From NCBI RefSeq assembly GCF_003353065.1, contig NZ_CP027806.1:3864501-3928500 (forward strand): a stretch of 64,000 nucleotides of DNA, read 5' to 3'. The notes beneath the pieces are model-generated. The model was not told the DNA's origin, did no database searches, and saw nothing but the letters and a program-made list of their open reading frames with translations. Of the stretch, positions 1 to 9,118 are shown piece after piece. Positions within the stretch are counted from its first letter, which is position 1. Each line of letters opens with the position of its first letter. Made by a program: the position numbers and the translations under genes. Source of the DNA: Cyclonatronum proteinivorum (GTDB lineage: Bacteria; Bacteroidota; Rhodothermia; Balneolales; Cyclonatronaceae).

Positions 1-512
1 TCGATTTTGCGCTCGTCACCGGGCAGGAATCCGGAATCAACCTGAACAATGGTGCCATCCTGCGCTACCATAAGCGCATAGGGCAGGCTTCTGCCGTTGA
101 GACGCTCGAACACCTGCGCGCTCGGATCGAGCAAAAGTGGCATGTCGTAGCGCTGACTCCGCCAGTACGACTCAACCCGCGACAGGCTGTTTGGGGTATC
201 TGTATTGATGACAAGAAGGGTGAAGCCTGCTTCACGGTAGGCATCCCAAATCGGCCTGAGGGTACGCAGTTTGTGCAGACACGGCTGACACCACATGGCA
301 AAGAAACTGATGTAAACCGGACCTTTATCCAAATACTGCTGTAAACTATGGCGATTACCATCAAGATCTTCCAAGGTAAAGTTTACAATTGTATCAGACT
401 GTGCATACACCTGTTGCGAAGGAGCCGTAATGGCAAGCAGGCAAACCGTACAAGCCACTAAAAATAAACTGTATAATAGATTGATTTTATTGGTTTTGCT
501 TACCTGTTCCAT
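1..512 (-). CDS. TlpA/ResA-like thioredoxin-fold protein (3' end outside window)
   Basis: A periplasmic thiol-disulfide oxidoreductase of the TlpA/ResA family, probably reducing or maturing exported proteins. The translated frame starts at the ATG at 512 and runs off the left edge, so about 170 residues are visible and the C terminus is missing. An N-terminal hydrophobic signal or anchor (residues about 11-38, ending in an AQS cleavage-like site) is followed by the typical FTLEDLDGNRHSL strand and the redox motif WCQPC at about residues 74-78, within FFAMWCQPCLHKLR. The later segment (LVINTD, LPYALMV, GTIVQVDSG) fits the thioredoxin fold with a cis-proline. No other gene on the same strand lies close upstream. 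The fold and active site are seen directly; the substrate is unknown. Confidence 0.85.
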   Translation of the reverse strand, partial: MEQVSKTNKINLLYSLFLVACTVCLLAITAPSQQVYAQSDTIVNFTLEDLDGNRHSLQQYLDKGPVYISFFAMWCQPCLHKLRTLRPIWDAYREAGFTLLVINTDTPNSLSRVESYWRSQRYDMPLLLDPSAQVFERLNGRSLPYALMVAQDGTIVQVDSGFLPGDERKI

Positions 513-869
513 GTATTGAGAAATTTTCTAAAAGGGTTGGTAGGAATCATAAATCACGTATTCAATGAATTAACAACTTCATTTAATTAAATCCAAACCC
601 TTTAAAGGCTTATCCGCATCCTTCTGCTTACATTCTTTGGCGTCATCTCTTTCAGGGCTTTAAAAGCGGTTTTTATATTTTTCCTGATGTCGCAATGGTG
701 ACTGCCCGGCCTGCCCGATATGTAAAAACGGCGAACGATTTCCGGCATCATATTTATTGAGATGAGCTGAGCCATCCAACCTTTGATTCTAATTGCCCGC
801 CCCATGCAAACGCAGCAACTGCTTAACCGTCCGATTTTTTTTCTGGAACCCGCCCTCATTTTTCATCTT
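513..869. other. Intergenic region, no feature recognised
   Basis: This stretch between the thioredoxin-like gene and the small plus-strand reading frame contains open frames on both strands, but none has a recognisable motif. The first 90 bases are AT-rich and could hold the promoter of the minus-strand thioredoxin gene. I see no clear hairpin or repeat. Confidence 0.3.
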
Positions 870-1142
870 ATGGACGCCAATGCCGTCATTCGTCTGAGCC
901 CGGGAAGCAGCGAAGATACCCCAAAAGCGGAAATGCTGCCCGAGAAGACCAAAGCGGGTGAATCCTGCGCATCTTATGATCAGGACGGCATCCGTATTTA
1001 TGTATCTGAAAAGCTAAAACTGCCCCCGGCTGCGCAGGTTTCCATCATGCTTAAAAAAGGATGGTTCAGCAAATCTGCCGAAGCCCGCATCGTACCCCGT
1101 CAGCGGGCAACCGGATTTATGGGAACAAAAGTAAGCACCTGA
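870..1142 (+). CDS. Small hypothetical protein, about 90 residues
   Basis: I do not recognise this protein. From the internal ATG at 870 it would be 90 residues, soluble, without signal peptide or membrane segment. The middle part (CASYDQDGIRIYV, then LKKGWFSKSAEAR) has the alternating pattern of a small beta-rich fold with one cysteine and a basic C-terminal half, and looks more like a real protein than the competing frame on the other strand at 602-859, which is rich in Arg/Ser and lacks structure. The frame is open upstream to an ATG at 783, but those residues look untranslated. There is no close neighbour on the plus strand. Whether it is expressed is uncertain. Confidence 0.4.
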   Translation: MDANAVIRLSPGSSEDTPKAEMLPEKTKAGESCASYDQDGIRIYVSEKLKLPPAAQVSIMLKKGWFSKSAEARIVPRQRATGFMGTKVST

Positions 1143-1214
1143 TTCCGGAAAGATAAAGCTGTTAGGTTTTGACCGGTTCTGATCATTGCCTGAAACTATA
1201 AAGCTGATCGTTTC

Positions 1215-2744
1215 TTATTTCTTGTATGCGGGCAAATGAATGATGAATTCGGCGCCGCCACCCATGCGGTCTCTTACGCTAATGGTTCCGCTGTGCTTTT
1301 GGATGATACTACGGGTAATGGCGAGTCCAATGCCCAGCCCGAATTCTCCGCCCGCAGTTTTGGTCGTGAAGCTGGAGTCAAAAATTTTTGCTTTGAGGTT
1401 GTCGGGCACGCCGGGACCGTCATCAGCGATCGTAACCCAGACCATATCACCGGCAGCGGTACCGCAGTTGATGTAGAGTTTACCGGTGTCTTCCATCGCA
1501 TCACAGGCATTGATAATGATGTTGGTCCACACCTGATTGAGCTCGCCGACATAACAGCGCACCATCGGGATCTCCGGCAGGTTGACCGTCACATCCACAT
1601 CGCGCAGACGGTTGCCAATAATCATGAGGGTTTCCTGAATACCAAGGCGGATATCCGCAACTTCGGGCTCGGCACGAGAGTCCCGGCTGTAGCTTTTCAG
1701 GCTCTTGACCAAATGTCCGATTCTGCCGGTCGATAGCTTGATACTTCCCAGAAAAACCCCGGCCTGATGGCTGTCCAGCAGCAGGCGGAGCGAGAGTGGT
1801 TTTTCGCTGTTATTGGCATAAGGCTCAATTTTTTCGAGCATTTCATTGCTAAGCTCGGCCATATCACGGACAACAGAGCGGCTGAGGTGCGGATATTTTT
1901 TCTGTATTTCCCGCATTTTGTTGCGCTGATCACCGGTGGACTGCATCTCGCGGGCAAGGCCGGCTTCCAGGAAAGCGCGGACGAGGCCGGTATCGGGCAG
2001 CGCTCCGGCCTGTTCGGCCATTTCGGGCAGCACGCGGGTCAGGTAATCGACCGACCTGAGCAAGGCAGAGGCCGGGTTGTTGATTTCATGCGCAAGACCG
2101 GCCGTAAGCTCTCCAAGGGTGGCCATTTTTTCCTGATTGATGAGCAGGTTCCGGGTTTGCTCCAGTTCGGTGATGGTGTTGCGCAGGTTGTTCCGCTCCT
2201 TTTCCAGCTCACGCGAAAGTTGCGCGACTTCCATGTGCAGGGTCACAACCCTTCGGTACCGCTCGCTCAGGTTATAAAAAATCAGCCTTTGGATAATTTT
2301 ACTGATCTCCGGGTAACCATCCTGAATTTTGTCAAGGGAAGACTGTCCGACCCGAAGAACTTCTACCTGCGTGTTGGCACGGGCCGTGGTAAAAACGGGC
2401 TGTCCCGTTGTGAAGGAAAGCAGCCCCATAAAATCACCGGGGCCCTGCAAGTCTATGGCAATATCAATGTCATCCAGCTTTTTGAGCTGATTGACGGAGC
2501 CGGACAGGATTACAAAAAGCCGTCGGTTATCCTGGTTTTCACGCAGAATAATTTCGCCTTTTTCATAGGTTTGATGATGTCTGGAAAGCAGTTCTGAACC
2601 CGGCAGCAGCTCTTTAATCGTCTTCACGAAAGCGTCTTTGTCCATACGACGGCCCGCAGCCCCGTATTCGATACGGTCCATCTGACCCAATACCTGATCC
2701 CTGGAATTTCTCAGAATCTGCATCCTGCGTTCATCATTTGCCAT
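1215..2744 (-). CDS. Cyclic nucleotide-binding-domain sensor histidine kinase
   Basis: A cytoplasmic sensor kinase of 509 residues without membrane segments. Residues about 45-150 form a CRP/cNMP-binding-like beta-roll (GEIILRENQDNRRLFVILSG, later GPGDFMGLLS). A coiled-coil linker (about 165-205) leads to the HisKA domain with the phosphoacceptor His219 in GLAHEINNP. The C-terminal HATPase domain shows the N box (NIIINACDAM), G1 (DDGPGVP) and G2 (FGLGIGLAITRSI). It lies 163 bases downstream of a stand-alone receiver protein and a DASS transporter on the same strand, so the three probably form one signalling unit. The ligand of the beta-roll domain cannot be read from the sequence; the classical PRAARL-type phosphate cassette is not evident, so a ligand other than cAMP is possible. 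Confidence 0.93.
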   Translation of the reverse strand: MANDERRMQILRNSRDQVLGQMDRIEYGAAGRRMDKDAFVKTIKELLPGSELLSRHHQTYEKGEIILRENQDNRRLFVILSGSVNQLKKLDDIDIAIDLQGPGDFMGLLSFTTGQPVFTTARANTQVEVLRVGQSSLDKIQDGYPEISKIIQRLIFYNLSERYRRVVTLHMEVAQLSRELEKERNNLRNTITELEQTRNLLINQEKMATLGELTAGLAHEINNPASALLRSVDYLTRVLPEMAEQAGALPDTGLVRAFLEAGLAREMQSTGDQRNKMREIQKKYPHLSRSVVRDMAELSNEMLEKIEPYANNSEKPLSLRLLLDSHQAGVFLGSIKLSTGRIGHLVKSLKSYSRDSRAEPEVADIRLGIQETLMIIGNRLRDVDVTVNLPEIPMVRCYVGELNQVWTNIIINACDAMEDTGKLYINCGTAAGDMVWVTIADDGPGVPDNLKAKIFDSSFTTKTAGGEFGLGIGLAITRSIIQKHSGTISVRDRMGGGAEFIIHLPAYKK

Positions 2745-2907
2745 AGCATTCGAAGATAAATTTTAACCAAACATTTGGGCTGAAGGCTCTAAAAATACAT
2801 ACCCGAGCTTTTAGCTTCCTGTTAAAAGACTAAAACATGCACCGGCCGGGCCCCACCATCAGGAGCGTGTCACCGGTCGGTGTACAGAGCCTGAATATCA
2901 AAAAAAA

Positions 2908-3405
2908 TCAGTAATCAGAAACGCTGCCTCTTGCACGAATGGCTTCCTGTAGCCTGCGCGCATCGAGCGTGCTCATGTACGGCAGCAGATTTTTTTCGGA
3001 CTCAATCACGAAAGTTGTAAGCTCATCGATGGCAATTTTGACCAGATTATCCGGATCCCACGGCTTAGCAATGTAACGGTTAAGGCGGGCATGGTTTACG
3101 GCCTCTATGGTTGCATCCAATCCTGCCTGACCGGTCAGCAGTACTTTCCGGGTCCGCTCCGTGAAAGCCTCGTTCTGCATCTCGATCATAAGCTCAACAC
3201 CCTTATCGCCGGGCATCACGTGATCACAGATAGCCAGCCCGACCTTATCGCCATTCTCTTCGATTTCCTTAATAATCTCACGCGCCTCCTCCGCTGAAAT
3301 AGCCATTTCAATGGGGAAAGTATCTTCCAGCGCGGCAAGATCACGAACAACCACATCGAGCACTTCGGGCTCGTCTTCGACACATAGAATATAGATTGTT
3401 GACAT
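2908..3405 (-). CDS. Stand-alone response regulator receiver protein
   Basis: A 165-residue CheY-like receiver without a DNA-binding output domain. The acidic pair is in CVEDEP (residues 8-13), the phosphoacceptor is Asp61 in CDHVMPGDKG, the conserved Thr91 is in LLTGQ and Lys114 is in YIAKPW. The KPWDP signature is common in receivers linked to HD-GYP or histidine-kinase partners. About 45 residues follow the receiver (FVIESEKNLLPYMS to the end) and are predicted helical; they may dock to a partner. It starts 20 bases after the stop of the DASS transporter gene and precedes the cNMP-domain kinase, the likely phosphodonor. Confidence 0.92.
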   Translation of the reverse strand: MSTIYILCVEDEPEVLDVVVRDLAALEDTFPIEMAISAEEAREIIKEIEENGDKVGLAICDHVMPGDKGVELMIEMQNEAFTERTRKVLLTGQAGLDATIEAVNHARLNRYIAKPWDPDNLVKIAIDELTTFVIESEKNLLPYMSTLDARRLQEAIRARGSVSDY

Positions 3406-3425
3406 AATTCAGTCTCCTCTTAGGT

Positions 3426-5063
3426 TTATAAAAGAACAGCAGGCCAGAACAGCATCGCATAGGCAAGTGCGACAAACAGGCCAATCACCCCGATGATACC
3501 ACCTACTTTCACCATATCGGCTGTCTGAATATAGCCTGTACTCATGGCAATGGCATTAGGGGGTGTAGAAATCGGAAGCAGCATCGCCATGTTACACGCC
3601 ATGCCAATCAGGACGGCTGAAATAACCAGGCTGAAGCCTTCACCGGCAATTCCGGATGTTCCCATACTCACCGCCAGCGGTATAAGCAGGGTTGCGGTAA
3701 CCGTATTGCTTAGGAAATTCGAGAGCATAAGTGCAACAAACCCGAACACCAGCAGCAACATAATCTGCGGCAGCATATCCCAGCTGATGCTCGAAACCAG
3801 CCATACGGCCAGGCCGGTGTTTTCCATCGATAGACCAAGTGAGATACCTCCGGCAACCAGCCAGAGCACTTCCCAGGGAAGCTTCCGGATGTCTTCTTTT
3901 TCCAGTACACTACTTACCGTGAGCCCCATAATCGGCAGGAAGGCTACCATACCGCTTGGAATACCATGCTGCGCTTCCGTGACCCACAAGATGACGGTCA
4001 GGGCAAATACCACATACATCATAATTGCCCGGGGGGATTTATCGAAGGCGCTGTCGAGTTCGAGTTTGAAGCTTTCGATGGTGGGCGGATAGAAAAAGCG
4101 CATGAGTCCCCAGGCGACAAGCAGCATTACCACGACCAGCGGGGTAGCAATGAGCATCCATGTACCGAAAGCCAGTTCAATACCTTGCTGATTAAGGGCT
4201 GAGATCACAATCGCGTTGGGCGGTGTACCGATAGGGGTCGCCATACCGCCAAGGTTAGCCGCAATCGGAATGCTCAGCGCCAGAATAATCCGGAATTTGT
4301 CTTTCACATCAATCTGAAGCGCAATGGGGATGGCGACTGTCATCATCATGGCCGTTGTTGCGGTGTTGCTCATAAAAGCCGAAAGCACGGCGGTTACCAG
4401 CATGAGACCCAGAATGATGAACATCGGCTTCTGCCCGAAAGGCTTGAGCAGCACATTGGTAAGGTTCTTATCAAGATTATACTTAACCGCGGCTGCCGCC
4501 AGCATAAACCCTCCCAGGAAGAGAATGATGATCGGACTTGCAAGCGTACCCAGAAACAGGGTGTAGGAAGCAGGCGTGTAGCCCACAAGCTTGTGGTTTA
4601 CATCTGAAACAATGGTTGTGCCTTCGCTCAGCGCCTCACTGCGAACAAAGGTAAATCCGCCTTCAGATTGCACGACCTCAATATCCAGTGCCTCTGAACT
4701 GCGGGCGTTTTGTCTGAGCCAAATGGTGGTTCCGTCAACAGCCGTATCCGGGACGCGCCAGACCTGTTCCTGTTCAGCGGCTTGAAGCTGGAATTCAGGC
4801 AGGGCTGAATCCTGAAACAGGGGCCCTTGTGTGCTCAGCAGCACAATCTGCAAAAAAATGACCAGCATGGATGTGGCGTAAATCGGAATGGGCTCGAGCA
4901 TCCAGAAGGAAGCAGCTACCAGAAAAATGCCAAGCGTAAGGTGCCCTGCGAATGACAGGCCGTCAAACTGTACCAGCAAGGGAATCAGGAAGCCGACAGC
5001 TCCCAGGGTAAGACCAACAACTGTTTTCGTCCAGTCGGGAAAACGTTTTTTCTTTTTTCTCAT
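3426..5063 (-). CDS. DASS family (SLC13-like) sodium/dicarboxylate symporter
   Basis: An inner-membrane transporter of 545 residues in the divalent anion:sodium symporter family, which imports C4-dicarboxylates, citrate or sulfate. The two family signatures are present: SNTATTAMMM followed by GTPPNAIVIS in the first half, and SNFLSNTVTATLLIPLA followed by ISTPPNAIAMSTG in the second. These SNT and TPPN motifs form the sodium and carboxylate sites. About 88 hydrophilic residues (about 78-165) separate the second and third membrane segments, an insert larger than the short loop usually seen there, probably periplasmic. It is the first gene of a run with a receiver protein (20-base gap) and a histidine kinase, which suggests substrate-dependent signalling. 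Confidence 0.92.
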   Translation of the reverse strand: MRKKKKRFPDWTKTVVGLTLGAVGFLIPLLVQFDGLSFAGHLTLGIFLVAASFWMLEPIPIYATSMLVIFLQIVLLSTQGPLFQDSALPEFQLQAAEQEQVWRVPDTAVDGTTIWLRQNARSSEALDIEVVQSEGGFTFVRSEALSEGTTIVSDVNHKLVGYTPASYTLFLGTLASPIIILFLGGFMLAAAAVKYNLDKNLTNVLLKPFGQKPMFIILGLMLVTAVLSAFMSNTATTAMMMTVAIPIALQIDVKDKFRIILALSIPIAANLGGMATPIGTPPNAIVISALNQQGIELAFGTWMLIATPLVVVMLLVAWGLMRFFYPPTIESFKLELDSAFDKSPRAIMMYVVFALTVILWVTEAQHGIPSGMVAFLPIMGLTVSSVLEKEDIRKLPWEVLWLVAGGISLGLSMENTGLAVWLVSSISWDMLPQIMLLLVFGFVALMLSNFLSNTVTATLLIPLAVSMGTSGIAGEGFSLVISAVLIGMACNMAMLLPISTPPNAIAMSTGYIQTADMVKVGGIIGVIGLFVALAYAMLFWPAVLL

Positions 5064-5578
5064 ATCGTGATTTTGTTCTTCAAATCAAGGCGTCCGTTTC
5101 AGCTTGCAGCGCTTATCGCGCAATACTATTTATCAATGGGGTGAAACCGTGTACATGCGATCCTGTGGACCGCTAAACTGTACAGGTCATATTCTAATAA
5201 TATCATGTGAATTTAAGCTTTTCAGGCACCAATTTCATGTGTTAAATACGCTTAACAAAGCCCGGCAATCGTGCCGGGGCATTTCCCTATCGCAAAACCG
5301 CTTTCATCACTACCCCTTTTACTCCTTTTTTTTTGCACCTTTTATTTTCAAAACCGGCAAAGCGCTTCCCGAACATCCTTCCTGTGACGCAGGCTTTTAA
5401 ACTTGTAAAAACGGTCTTAATTCGGTAATCTGAAAGAATGTGTCCTTTTCCATCCAAAAATCTTCTGACACCCGCTTTCCCAGCGTATTTATTTGCAGGT
5501 TTAGCGACTGTCCGGAGCGTTGCGGAGAGGAAGCTTTTCCGGCACTTTAACCTAGATCATTTACGCTAATCTATCTTC
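5064..5578. other. Divergent intergenic region with a GC hairpin and an AAAGCGCTTCC site
   Basis: This gap separates the divergent transporter and protease genes and should contain both promoters. Two elements stand out: a short GC-rich hairpin at 5260-5280 (GCCCGGCA, loop ATCG, TGCCGGGGC) without a T-run, and AAAGCGCTTCCC at 5359-5370, which matches sites upstream of glpK and dhaK. An open plus-strand frame at 5104-5400 has no recognisable motif. Confidence 0.35.
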
Positions 5579-8500
5579 ATGAAACACATCGTCACCACTT
5601 TTTTATTGGTTTTTGTCATACTTGCCGCAATCGCAGCGACGAAAGCGGAAGCTCAGTTTATTAAAGATCCCGAGATTATTTCCGAATATCTGGATACCCT
5701 GATTCTCACCCCTGAAGAAAGGCGGCATCTGCAGCAGATGTATGAAATGGTCGGACTCCGCGTCGGGAAAATTGTTGGCGGAGAAGACGCTGACATAGCC
5801 GACTACCCCTGGACCGTTGCCCTCGTTACCGCCGGCGGGTCGCAGTATTGCGGCGGCACAGTGATTGATGAAGAATGGATTTTAACCGCAGCACACTGTA
5901 TCGGTAGCTCCGCTTTTATACGGGCAGGCGTAACCAATAAGAACGACACCTCCGGTCAGGACCGGCAGGCCGTACAAATCATCAATCACCCTGAATATGT
6001 GAGCGTTACGCAGGGACGCGATATTTCGCTTTTGCGCCTCGGCGAGCCCCTTGACCTGTCAGACCCGAATGTGGCTATCGCCCCGATTTCCACTGAAATG
6101 CACAACCTTCTTGGTTTTGAAGATGAAGGCGTGCCTTCCATTATTACAGGCTGGGGCCGGCTATTCTCCGGCGGACCAGCACCGGACATCCTGCAGTGGG
6201 CAGAAGTGCCGATTGTATCAAACGAGCAGGCGCAGGTCGGTTACCCCAATGTGGTAATTACCGATGACATGATTGCAGCAGGGCTGTGGGGGGAAGGCGG
6301 TGTTGATGCCTGTCAGGGTGACAGCGGCGGCCCTCTTGTTGTACCCGACGACAGCAGCCCGGTTGGCTACGTTGTGGCCGGTATTACGAGCTGGGGCACC
6401 GGTTGCGCCGGACCAACACACATGGGCATGTATGCACGCGTTTCATACTTTGAAGACTGGATTTTCGAAAATTCCGGCCTCTCTTTCCCCGGTCCCGGTG
6501 AAGACGACGGCATCCCCCCTGCAACTATCACGGACCTGAGCGTAACCGGCCTACCGACGGAAAACAGCATTACCCTCAGCTGGACCGCCCCCGGCGGCAG
6601 CGGTGACGAAGGGCGTGCCGGTTCTTATGACCTGCGCGTTTCCGACGCCCCGATCGATGAAACCAATTTCGATGACGCTACCCCTGTTGAAGGCGTCGGG
6701 CGCCCTCTGCAGGCAGGTACAGCAGAAGTTTTCACCGTAGAAGCGCTCGAGCCGCTGACAGAATACTACTTCGCACTCAAAGCCAGCGATTTTTTCGGAA
6801 ATGAGTCCGGTCTCTCAAATGTGGTGAACACGGCAACCGACGGCTCGCCGAGAATTGAATTTAGTGCCACAAGTTTCGATCTCACGCTTTCTGCCGGCAG
6901 TACAGCCGAGCGTACCCTGACTCTAACCAACACCGGTGAAGGTTTACTCACCTATGCACTTCCTTCTTTTATGAATGAAGAACGCTTTACCGCTGCCAAC
7001 ATCCGCAGCCTGAACACCACGGCCTTTCCTGCAGGCACGGCAGAAAACCGGGCAGCCGATAACCTGCGTCAGCGGTTTCATTTATGGGAAAGCGGCGCGC
7101 GCGGTCCGCTCAGCACATACGATCAGCAATTGCTGGATGATCGGATTGAAGCGGCGCATCAGGGCATCATCCTCACAGACGAACCCTCCGTTACCATTCC
7201 GTTTGAAAACCTAACCGCTACGGGCGGAGAGTTTTTTGATGTCACCGGTGACGGCTTCACCAACGAGCTTACCGCTGTCCGCGCCGATTTTGTCATCAAT
7301 CAGGCCGGCGGACAAACCTGGGCAAGCGATCTTGCGCTCCTGATCACCAATGGGGATGAAATCAGCCCAAGCACAGTCGTGCTTCAGGTTGGCGGCTTTA
7401 GCGACTTTGGCCCATCCGGCACCCGCATACCCTGGGGAACAGGCAATACCGGCGCGCCGAACACACCGGTTCAAACGACCATCGCCATCCCGACACCCTT
7501 GCTGGTCGACGACCTTACGGTATGGATCGGTCACGGCTGGGGCAACGGAAGCAGCTCAACATGGAGCGGAGAGATCGAAATGATCGGTATCAGCGAAGCC
7601 GCAGCATTTATCAGCTCTATCAGCCCTGCATCGGGCAGCCTTGCTGTTGGCGAAAGCGTTGACCTCACCATTACCTTTGATACCGCAGATCTTGAAGAGG
7701 GCGAATACGAGGCCACTACGCAGCTGCGCAGCAACGACCTCACCAATCCGGTGACCATGCTGTCGTTTACCTTGCTCGTCGGCCCCGAAGACGGCCTGAT
7801 TGTAAGCCCGCGCAGTCTTGACTTTGGGGAAGCGGAGCAGGGTCAGTCGGTCGAACTTCCGGCTACCGTTATTAACAGTGCTGAAGAAGCCATTGAAATT
7901 ACCGGTTTTAGCCTTGATTCCGACGCCTTTGCTGCGGATGTACCGCTACTTACCCTCGCCCCCGGCGAGACTGCCGATTTCACCGTCAGCTTTAATCCGG
8001 TTGAAATCGGGGACTACAGCGCAACCCTTTCCATCGAAAGCACCGCTGAAAACAGTCCCGCCCTTATCAGCCTCAGCGGTGTGGGACTCGAAGCGGACGG
8101 GCCTTTCAGCATGGTTACGTTCCGCCTCGATATGTCCGTGATGAAGGCTGAAGGTACCTTTATCCCCGAGGCCGGCGATGAAGTATTTGTGCGCGGCAAC
8201 TTCGGCGCATGGGGCCTGAACCCGGATTTCATGCTGCAGCAAAACGGCGACACCATTTATGAGGCGGAACTCTTCCTCGATGGTGAACCCGGCCGGGTGT
8301 TCGAATACAAGTACTTTATTCAGGCGGGTGATGGTCGTTCGATCCCTAACGGAGGCTGGGAGCTGAATACCGTTGGCGAAGACGGCAACATCAACCGGGT
8401 AGTGACCCTCTCTTCTCCCTTCATTATGCTTCCCATCGTTTACTACAACAATCAGGTTACTGTTGATACAGAAACCGATTTCGAAATGCCGGCGCAGTTT

Positions 8501-8755
8501 ACGCTCAGCCAAAACTACCCCAACCCCTTCAACCCGACAACAACCATTCGCTGGGAAATGCCGGAGGCCGCCGAAGTTAGCCTCGAAGTATTCAACCTTC
8601 AGGGTCAGCGGGTAGCGCAGCTTGCAGGCGGAATGCACACGGCTGGCACGCACACCGTAAGTTTCGACGCAAGCCGCCTTGCTTCTGGCATGTACGTGTA
8701 CCGTCTCCGTGCAGGCGATTTCGTCCAAACCCGCAGCATGATGCTGTTGAAATAA
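5579..8755 (+). CDS. Secreted trypsin-like serine protease with T9SS sorting domain
   Basis: A 1058-residue exported multidomain protease. A signal peptide (1-25) and short propeptide precede the activation site at Lys64-Ile65 in GKIVGGED. The S1 domain (65-300) carries His106 in LTAAHC, Asp148 in RDISLL and Ser249 in GDSGGP; Asp243 at the trypsin-189 position predicts cleavage after Lys/Arg. Next come a fibronectin type III domain (about 313-418), a jelly-roll segment resembling the proprotein-convertase P domain (about 540-660), an ASH/HYDIN-like beta domain (about 735-835), a CBM20/CBM48-like starch-binding fold (about 843-950, FVRGNFGAWG) and a type A T9SS sorting domain (about 975-1058, YPNPFNPTTTIRW). 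It is the probable client of the secretion operon at 26.8-31.6 kb. Its own terminator follows. Confidence 0.93.
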   Translation: MKHIVTTFLLVFVILAAIAATKAEAQFIKDPEIISEYLDTLILTPEERRHLQQMYEMVGLRVGKIVGGEDADIADYPWTVALVTAGGSQYCGGTVIDEEWILTAAHCIGSSAFIRAGVTNKNDTSGQDRQAVQIINHPEYVSVTQGRDISLLRLGEPLDLSDPNVAIAPISTEMHNLLGFEDEGVPSIITGWGRLFSGGPAPDILQWAEVPIVSNEQAQVGYPNVVITDDMIAAGLWGEGGVDACQGDSGGPLVVPDDSSPVGYVVAGITSWGTGCAGPTHMGMYARVSYFEDWIFENSGLSFPGPGEDDGIPPATITDLSVTGLPTENSITLSWTAPGGSGDEGRAGSYDLRVSDAPIDETNFDDATPVEGVGRPLQAGTAEVFTVEALEPLTEYYFALKASDFFGNESGLSNVVNTATDGSPRIEFSATSFDLTLSAGSTAERTLTLTNTGEGLLTYALPSFMNEERFTAANIRSLNTTAFPAGTAENRAADNLRQRFHLWESGARGPLSTYDQQLLDDRIEAAHQGIILTDEPSVTIPFENLTATGGEFFDVTGDGFTNELTAVRADFVINQAGGQTWASDLALLITNGDEISPSTVVLQVGGFSDFGPSGTRIPWGTGNTGAPNTPVQTTIAIPTPLLVDDLTVWIGHGWGNGSSSTWSGEIEMIGISEAAAFISSISPASGSLAVGESVDLTITFDTADLEEGEYEATTQLRSNDLTNPVTMLSFTLLVGPEDGLIVSPRSLDFGEAEQGQSVELPATVINSAEEAIEITGFSLDSDAFAADVPLLTLAPGETADFTVSFNPVEIGDYSATLSIESTAENSPALISLSGVGLEADGPFSMVTFRLDMSVMKAEGTFIPEAGDEVFVRGNFGAWGLNPDFMLQQNGDTIYEAELFLDGEPGRVFEYKYFIQAGDGRSIPNGGWELNTVGEDGNINRVVTLSSPFIMLPIVYYNNQVTVDTETDFEMPAQFTLSQNYPNPFNPTTTIRWEMPEAAEVSLEVFNLQGQRVAQLAGGMHTAGTHTVSFDASRLASGMYVYRLRAGDFVQTRSMMLLK

Positions 8756-9118
8756 GCTGCTTTTTACGAGGCTGATTTTGTAAGCAACTTCAGCCTTTAA
8801 ACAGACAAAAGGCCTGTTCCGGAAAGTAACCGGGACAGGCCTTTTTATTTGAGCATAAGTTTTCGGGGAAAAACGCAGTTGAGCACTGATAAATCAACCC
8901 TGTTCGCAATTGATTTTTATATAGTTACAGCCCTACATTCATTCCATCAAGCTGACAGCTTACCCTAAATGAGCTCCCGTGCCTGCATATGCCCCTTTTC
9001 CTTCCACAAAGGTACATCGCAGCTGAGGTGAAAGCTTGCCGGGTTTTTGTTCTGTGAACAAATGATTAGCCGGTGACATAATATCCTGCTACTCATCGGT
9101 TGCATAGCAAATCAGTTC
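8756..9118. other. Intergenic region between convergent genes
   Basis: Convergent gap between the protease and the nitric oxide synthase gene. It holds the terminator listed separately; beyond about 8850 I see no gene, repeat or hairpin. Confidence 0.4.
8807..8846 (+). terminator. Rho-independent terminator after the protease gene
   Basis: The inverted repeat AAAAGGCCTGTTCCGG / CCGGGACAGGCCTTTTT with a loop of about seven bases ends in a T-run. The A-run at the other side makes it potentially bidirectional, which suits the convergent minus-strand gene. Confidence 0.9.

Noticed and set aside
65-364. Open minus-strand frame of 99 codons at the left edge
   Set aside because: It overlaps the TlpA-like gene in another frame; the thioredoxin motif WCQPC and signal peptide are in the frame starting at 512, so this is a shadow.
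602-859. Open minus-strand frame of 85 codons
   Set aside because: No motif or domain-like pattern, rich in Arg, Lys and Ser, and it lies in a gap next to the more protein-like plus-strand frame at 870.
2836-2887. Hairpin between the receiver and kinase genes (TGCACCGGCCGG / CCGGTCGGTG)
   Set aside because: The arms match imperfectly and no T-run follows; not strong enough for a terminator call.
7946-8728. Long minus-strand frame (260 codons) inside the protease gene
   Set aside because: It runs antisense to the starch-binding-like and sorting domains, whose own frame is clearly coding; the composition (many Val, Ala, Glu, His) is that of an antisense shadow.
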